From: CAZJQD01 sp964548165 [NCBI: uncultured bacterium]
GTDB lineage: Bacteria; UBA8481
DNA: 10,638 bases
Reading direction: 5' to 3'
Assembly: GCA_964548165.1 (NCBI GenBank)
Contig: CAZJQD010000075.1
Coordinates: forward strand, 1 to 10,638
The notes under the pieces were generated by a model, which was not told the origin of the DNA, ran no database searches, and saw nothing but the letters and a program-made list of their open reading frames with translations. A program made the translations under genes and the position numbers. Shown here piece after piece: positions 6,605 through 10,638 of this stretch (positions within the stretch are counted from its first letter, which is position 1; every line of letters begins with the position of its first letter).

Positions 6605-7030
6605 ATGGACAAGAAGACACTCATCGATCACCTGAACCAGGACCTCGCCGGCGAGCTCGGCGCCATCATCCAATACCTCACCTACGCGGCAAAGACCTCC
6701 GGGCCCTACCGCCCCCAGCTCGCGCAGTTCTTTCTCACCGAGGTCGCCGACGAACAGCTCCACGCGCAGTTTCTCGCCAACAAGATCGTGGCCCTGGGTG
6801 GAGAACCGGCCACGACGCCGCGCCCCGTCCCCGCCGCGCGAACGAACCGCGAGATGCTGGAGGCAATCCTGACTGCCGAGCGCGGGGCAACGGCGGACTA
6901 CACCGCGCGCGCGAAGGAAGCCGAGGAATACGGAGACAAGGGGCTCGTGGTCTCGCTCGAGGACATGGTCCGCGACGAGAGCGGGCACTCGGAGGAGACC
7001 GAGCGCATTCTCCGGGACTGGCCGCTCTAA
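6605..7030 (+). CDS. ferritin-like di-iron protein (bacterioferritin-like)
   Basis: This 141-residue all-helical cytoplasmic protein belongs to the ferritin-like superfamily and probably binds or oxidises iron. The di-iron ligands appear in the expected order for a four-helix bundle: Glu17 (helix A, AGELGAI), Glu50-x2-His53 (helix B, DEQLHA), Glu92 (helix C, AERGA) and Glu125-x2-His128 (helix D, DESGHS). Tyr24 matches the helix-A tyrosine of bacterioferritins. The haem-ligand methionine that follows the helix-B glutamate in classical bacterioferritin is Gln51 here, so haem binding in the usual way is not expected. The protein is shorter than standard bacterioferritin (about 158 residues) and lacks most of the C-terminal fifth helix. 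Cage formation is therefore uncertain. Start is clear: AGAGGAG at 6592-6598, six bases before the ATG. There is no bacterioferritin-associated ferredoxin gene nearby. A Dps-like or rubrerythrin-like role is an alternative, but no rubredoxin cysteines are present. Confidence 0.9.
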   Translation: MDKKTLIDHLNQDLAGELGAIIQYLTYAAKTSGPYRPQLAQFFLTEVADEQLHAQFLANKIVALGGEPATTPRPVPAARTNREMLEAILTAERGATADYTARAKEAEEYGDKGLVVSLEDMVRDESGHSEETERILRDWPL

Positions 7031-7161
7031 CGGTTCACTCTCCACTTCGTCCCCGGGGAAGACACCATCGCGATTGTGCGCTAAGGTAGAAATGTCGGTT
7101 CGGCACCCGCGCTCCTCTTCGCACTCCGCCCGCATCCCGACGGCATCCTAAGGAGGGTCTC

Positions 7162-9363
7162 ATGGCAAGGTCAGCGTTCTGGTCTCTGCGCCTACTGGTC
7201 CCGGCGGTCTGTGTCGTGCTAGTCGCCATGCTGTTCGCGCCGGCGCACGCCCTTGTCAAAGAGAGCGTGACGACGCGTTCCGTCCACTTCGCCTTGAATA
7301 GCGACCGCATCCGGCCCGATGCCGCGCGCACGCTTGACGCAATCCGCGCGCAGTTGAAGGAGCATCCGGCGACCACCTTGGAACTGGTCGGCCACACGTG
7401 CGACCTGGCATCGTCGGCCTACAATGACCGCTTGGCGCGCCGGCGCGCGGAGTCCGTGCGCCGCTACCTGCTACGCGGCCACGCCACCCTCGCGGATCGC
7501 GTCCTGCTGGAGTCGCGGGGCAAGGACGAACCGAGGGTCGAGAACGCCACGGATTCCGCGCGCGAATTGAATCGCCGCGTCGAGATCCGGATCGTGACGC
7601 GCGAAGAGATTCCGGAGCCCGAGGTCACGCTCAGCCTCGAGCCGAAGACCATCCTGAGAGGTGAGACCGCGATCCTGACCTGGACGAGTCGTCACGCCGT
7701 CGGCGTGGCGATTGCGCCCGACCTCGGCGATATCGAGACGACCGGTTTTCGCGCCATCGTGCCGGCGCGATCCGCCGTGTACGTAGCGACGGCCACGGGC
7801 GAAGGGGGACGTGCCGTCGCGGAGGCCGCCGTTGCCGTCCGAATCCCCCCGCCCACGCTCATCGTCGAGGTGACGCCGACGACCGTGACTCGAGGCCAAC
7901 CCGTGACCGTCACGTGGCGCTCGACGGATGCGACACGCGTGGATATCGCCGGCGTGGGGGAGAATCTCGCCCCGTCGGGATCAGCCTCGGTTCAACCCCC
8001 GGGTCCCGTCACCTTCGCGGGTGTCGCATCCGGAGAGGGCGGCCAGAAGGCGCAGGCCGCGGCCACCGTCGTCGTGAGTGTCCCGCCACCGACAGTCTCG
8101 CTCGCCGCCATGCCCGCCGATATCCCGCGTGGTCAATCGTCCACGCTCACGTGGTCGTCCACGGACGCGACCTTCGTCGAGATCGCTCCCGGCGTCGGGC
8201 GCGTCGCCGCCAGCGGATCGGCGACCGTCCAGCCCGCGCTCACCACCACCTACGTGGCCACCGCCGTGGGCGAAGGCGGGCGCGACCTGGCGGCCACCAG
8301 CGTCTCCGTCCTTGTTCCCTCGCCCGCCGTAACGCTCCTGGCCTCCCCCTCGAGCATTGAACCTGGGACGGCCGCCAGCCTGACCTGGACCTCCGCAAAC
8401 GCCGACATCGTCGAGATCGCCCCCGGGATCGGTCGCGTTCCCGCTGAGGGCACGATGGAGATCCGTCCGGCCCTGACCACCAGTTACGTCGCCACGGCGA
8501 TGGGCGCAGGCGGCCGCGACGCTGCCGCGGCCACGGTAACCGTCCTGGCGCCCCCGCCGCCGGCGCCCGAACCCGCCCCGATCTCCACGCCGATCCCTCC
8601 TCCCCTCGTTCAGGCCGTCCGGGTCTCCGTCGTGGACGCCGAGGGTCAATTCCTGACCGGACTCCCCTCCAACGTCTTCGGCGTGAAGGTCGACGGCGTG
8701 GACCGACAGGTGCTCAGGGTCGTCTATGAAGCGGACGCGCGCACGGCCGGGGTCGTGTTGGTCCTCGATCGCAGTGCGAGCATGGTGGACGCCATGCCGG
8801 CGCTCCGGGACGCTGCCACGCGGTTCGTGGAGCAGAAGAAAGACGAGGACCGGATCCTCATCATGTCCTTCAGTTCCGATATCGATGTCCTGGGTGATTT
8901 CAACGCGGAGCGTCTCGCCTTGACCTCGGCAATCCGCGGCATCACGGCGCGAGGCCAGACCCGGCTCTACGATGCGCTCTTCACGGCCGCCGAGAGAGCG
9001 GCCACCACCGCCGAGCCGCGCTACGTCGTCCTCATGACCGACGGCGTGGACGAGGGCGGGCTCTTTGGCACGGGCGGCAGTCAGCACAGCCTCGAGGACG
9101 CGGTCCGCAAGGCCCAGGCCGCCGGCGCCGCGGTCTTCACCATCGGCCTGGGCTCCACCTACGACGCGGACGTCCTGCGCCGGATCGCAAACGAGACCGG
9201 AGGCGCCGCCTACTTCACCCCCGATCAATCCCGCCTGAACGAAATCTACTCCCGGCTATCAACGGGTCTCCTCCGCGGATCCTACCGCGTCGAATACCTC
9301 ACCACCGACCTCGACGCCTCCCGAGCCACAGTTACCTGCTCTGCCGGTCGCGTTCTGCCATAA
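7162..9363 (+). CDS. exported OmpA-like / four Ig-like repeats / VWA domain protein
   Basis: This 733-residue protein begins with a Sec signal peptide (1-30, cleavage after PAHA). Residues about 38-146 form an OmpA-like peptidoglycan-binding domain. Its anchors are VHFALNSDRI, LVGHTCD, SAYNDRLARRRAESV, and a closing NRRVEIR. Residues about 154-461 hold four Ig-like repeats, each with a G-x(4-7)-TW core and a later GEGG- or GAGG-type turn. A proline-rich linker (463-481) leads to a von Willebrand A domain. That domain has a complete metal-ion-dependent adhesion site: DRSAS at 536-540 (Asp536, Ser538, Ser540), Thr600 and Asp627. The N-terminal edge of the VWA part (VSVVDAEGQFLTGLPSNVF, 488-506) resembles the VWFA-related proteins first catalogued in Acidobacteria. 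Likely role, by inference: a cell-wall-anchored periplasmic or surface adhesion or scaffold protein. Start is supported by TAAGGAGG at 7149-7156, five bases before ATG. It appears monocistronic; I see no partner gene and no clear promoter in the 131-bp gap upstream. Confidence 0.9.
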   Translation: MARSAFWSLRLLVPAVCVVLVAMLFAPAHALVKESVTTRSVHFALNSDRIRPDAARTLDAIRAQLKEHPATTLELVGHTCDLASSAYNDRLARRRAESVRRYLLRGHATLADRVLLESRGKDEPRVENATDSARELNRRVEIRIVTREEIPEPEVTLSLEPKTILRGETAILTWTSRHAVGVAIAPDLGDIETTGFRAIVPARSAVYVATATGEGGRAVAEAAVAVRIPPPTLIVEVTPTTVTRGQPVTVTWRSTDATRVDIAGVGENLAPSGSASVQPPGPVTFAGVASGEGGQKAQAAATVVVSVPPPTVSLAAMPADIPRGQSSTLTWSSTDATFVEIAPGVGRVAASGSATVQPALTTTYVATAVGEGGRDLAATSVSVLVPSPAVTLLASPSSIEPGTAASLTWTSANADIVEIAPGIGRVPAEGTMEIRPALTTSYVATAMGAGGRDAAAATVTVLAPPPPAPEPAPISTPIPPPLVQAVRVSVVDAEGQFLTGLPSNVFGVKVDGVDRQVLRVVYEADARTAGVVLVLDRSASMVDAMPALRDAATRFVEQKKDEDRILIMSFSSDIDVLGDFNAERLALTSAIRGITARGQTRLYDALFTAAERAATTAEPRYVVLMTDGVDEGGLFGTGGSQHSLEDAVRKAQAAGAAVFTIGLGSTYDADVLRRIANETGGAAYFTPDQSRLNEIYSRLSTGLLRGSYRVEYLTTDLDASRATVTCSAGRVLP
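7621..8544 (+). repeat. four tandem Ig-like repeats of about 78 codons
   Basis: Within the exported VWA protein, conserved tryptophans at residues 174, 252, 331 and 409 are spaced 78, 79 and 78 residues apart. Aromatic residues at 207, 285, 364 and 442, just before the Gly-rich turn, show the same spacing. Repeats 3 and 4 are the closest pair, sharing VEIAPG-x-GRV and PALTT-x-YVATA. They therefore look like the most recent duplication. Repeat 2 is the most divergent around its Gly-rich turn (FAGVASGEGGQ). Confidence 0.85.
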
Positions 9364-9391
9364 GGGTGTCAGGCTGCTAGTTCCCTGGTCT

Positions 9392-9400
9392 TTATCCACA
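9392..9400 (+). other. perfect DnaA-box 9-mer (TTATCCACA)
   Basis: The nine bases match the high-affinity E. coli DnaA box exactly and lie in the 75-bp gap between two convergent genes. Only one box is seen in the window, with no cluster and no AT-rich unwinding region. It is a sequence match only; origin or titration function is not shown. Confidence 0.35.
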
Positions 9401-9404
9401 GGAC

Positions 9405-9428
9405 ATCAGCGCGTCATGATGCGCTGAT
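9405..9428. terminator. inverted repeat between convergent genes, possible weak terminator
   Basis: ATCAGCGC (9405-9412) and GCGCTGAT (9421-9428) form a perfect eight-base stem with an eight-base loop. It lies 41 bases after the VWA gene stop and 10 bases beyond the amidohydrolase stop. On the plus strand a TTTT run occurs at 9437-9440, displaced by about eight bases from the stem; the minus side has no T run. It may act as a weak shared terminator. Confidence 0.4.
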
Positions 9429-9438
9429 TCTACTAGTT

Positions 9439-10638
9439 TTATAGCTTATGTCGCGACACTGCGAAACTAGCTGCCTGACTCTCCACGTAGCGGCCGTGGC
9501 CTGGCTTGGCGTTGCAGGAGCCATCGGCGACGATTCGCTGGCCTCGCGACCAGACGTCCCGGATGCGGCCCTGGAGCGTACGACCCTCCCAGGGGCTGTA
9601 CTTGGCTTTGCCCGGGCGGTCGGCGCCGCGAATCGTCCATGAGCCTTCGGGATCGAGGAGCACGAGATCGGCGTCGGCGCCGGCGGTGATCCTTCCTTTA
9701 CGCGCCCCCAGCCCGAAGATGCGCGCTGGATTCTCCGCGCAGAGCCGCGCGATGAGCGACGGGTCGAGGCCGCGCGTCGCCACCGCCTCATGCCAGAGGA
9801 GCGGCAGGAGGGTGTCGAGACCGGGGAGGCCGCCGGGCGTTGTCGTGAAGTTGTCGGCGTCGGTCTTCTGCCCGACGCTGTAATCACAGTGGTCCGTCCC
9901 GATGACATCGACGAGCCCGGCGCTGACTCTCTCCCATAGTCCGTCCACGCAGGCGCGCTCTCGCAACGGTGGCTGGAGGATGTACTTCCAGGGCTCCGGG
10001 GATTCATAGAGCGAATCATCGAGAGTCAGATACTGCGGGCAGGTCTCCGAGAAGACGGCCTGGCTCGAGCGCTTCGCCGCGGCGATGACATCGACCGTGC
10101 GGGGCGAGGAGTTGTGGACCACGTAGAGCGCGCAGCCTGCTTCGCGGGCAAGCCAGCAACACCGGTGCGCGGCCTCGACCTCCGCGGGCTCCGGCCGCGC
10201 CGCCCCGTGCCACCTCAGGCCCTTCCGACCAGCCTTAACGAGCTCGTCGCGGGCGGCGGTCACGATCGCGTCGTTCTCGGCGTGGACCATCACGAGCATC
10301 CCGTGTTCGGCCGCTTCCCGCATGATCGCGAGGAGCGCGGCATCGTCCTGGAAGTAGTTGGGGCGATAGGTCGTGTAGACCTTCACGGCCCCGACTCCTC
10401 GTTCAAGAAGCTGGCCCATCGATCCGGCGCGATGACGATCGGTGACCATCATGTGGAAGCCGTAATCGATCACGGCGTGACCGTCAGACTCCGCGCGGCG
10501 AGCCGCGAACGCCTCGGCATAGGTCTGCTCGGGAAACTGCGTCGCGAAGTCGATGACGGTCGTGACGCCGCCGAGCGCGGCCGTGCGCGTCCCGATCTGC
10601 CAGTCATCGGGGGTCTTGTAGAGGCCCGTGTCGAGCTG
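9439..10638 (-). CDS. dihydropyrimidinase / D-hydantoinase-family amidohydrolase, N-terminus outside window
   Basis: This is a cyclic-amide hydrolase with a TIM-barrel fold, probably opening dihydropyrimidine or 5-substituted hydantoin rings. The visible part is 399 residues; the frame is open to the last base. Fragment residues 13-30 (WQIGTRTAALGGVTTVID) match the block that follows the metal-binding HxH motif, so HxH should lie only a few residues beyond the edge. The remaining active-site residues are all present: Lys86 in AVKVYTTY (the carboxylated bridging lysine), Tyr91, His119 in VHAEN, His175 in VVHNSS, and Asp249 in IGTDHCDYSVGQK. Their spacings (33, 56 and 74 residues) closely match those I recall for hydantoinases (33, 56 and 76). 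GGLPGLDT and NPARIFGLGARKG are further family marks. His175 is followed by Asn where Val is usual. Dihydroorotase and allantoinase are less likely, because GTDHCDYSVGQK and the lysine context fit the hydantoinase branch. It is convergent with the VWA gene. Confidence 0.9.
   Translation of the reverse strand, partial: QLDTGLYKTPDDWQIGTRTAALGGVTTVIDFATQFPEQTYAEAFAARRAESDGHAVIDYGFHMMVTDRHRAGSMGQLLERGVGAVKVYTTYRPNYFQDDAALLAIMREAAEHGMLVMVHAENDAIVTAARDELVKAGRKGLRWHGAARPEPAEVEAAHRCCWLAREAGCALYVVHNSSPRTVDVIAAAKRSSQAVFSETCPQYLTLDDSLYESPEPWKYILQPPLRERACVDGLWERVSAGLVDVIGTDHCDYSVGQKTDADNFTTTPGGLPGLDTLLPLLWHEAVATRGLDPSLIARLCAENPARIFGLGARKGRITAGADADLVLLDPEGSWTIRGADRPGKAKYSPWEGRTLQGRIRDVWSRGQRIVADGSCNAKPGHGRYVESQAASFAVSRHKL

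Noticed and set aside
7031-7161. Terminator or promoter in the 131-bp gap before the VWA gene
   Set aside because: The TCCCCGGGGA palindrome lacks a loop and a T tail, and no -10 candidate (such as TAGAAA at 7087) has a -35 at proper spacing. Only the ribosome binding site is convincing.
1-10638. CRISPR arrays, tRNA/rRNA genes, insertion sequences, toxin-antitoxin or defence genes
   Set aside because: Reading both strands showed no direct-repeat array, no cloverleaf-type gene, no transposase or integrase motifs, and no small paired genes of that kind.

Overview
The window is G+C-rich, gene-dense chromosomal DNA from a Gram-negative-type (diderm) bacterium. Evidence for this is an RND efflux pump, an OmpA-like peptidoglycan-binding domain, Sec-exported proteins and strong AGGAGG-type ribosome binding sites. 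The von Willebrand factor A protein resembles the 'VWFA-related' group first recognised in Acidobacteria, so a soil or subsurface lineage such as Acidobacteriota or another high-GC candidate phylum is plausible. This is inference; no marker in the window fixes the taxonomy.

Layout. Eight protein genes fill the window, two of them cut by its edges. On the plus strand, positions 1-4525 hold the 3' 1009 codons of a CusA-type Cu(I)/Ag(I) RND pump, then fabI (enoyl-ACP reductase), then an unrecognised small exported coiled-coil protein. A strong hairpin at 4543-4570 separates this block from a convergent minus-strand ROK-family sugar kinase (4583-5458). That kinase is divergent from moaA (5546-6544, molybdenum cofactor synthesis). 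The 87-bp divergent spacer holds a near-symmetric TATCATA that can act as a -10 element in both directions, and moaA appears to be leaderless. After moaA come a small ferritin-like di-iron protein (6605-7030) and a 733-residue exported protein built as OmpA-like domain, four Ig-like repeats, proline-rich linker and VWA domain (7162-9363). A dihydropyrimidinase/D-hydantoinase-family amidohydrolase on the minus strand (9439-10638) runs off the right edge. The convergent gap 9364-9438 carries a perfect DnaA-box 9-mer and a small inverted repeat.

How the genes relate. There is no obvious single pathway. Metal efflux, fatty-acid elongation, sugar phosphorylation, Moco synthesis, iron handling, envelope structure and pyrimidine or hydantoin hydrolysis stand side by side as mostly independent transcription units. 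I see no CRISPR array, tRNA, rRNA, transposase, integrase or toxin-antitoxin pair. All gene-free stretches are under 140 bp. The most interesting items are the OmpA-Ig4-VWA protein, the shared divergent promoter with leaderless moaA, and the unassigned coiled-coil protein. Nothing here amounts to a clear new multi-gene system.
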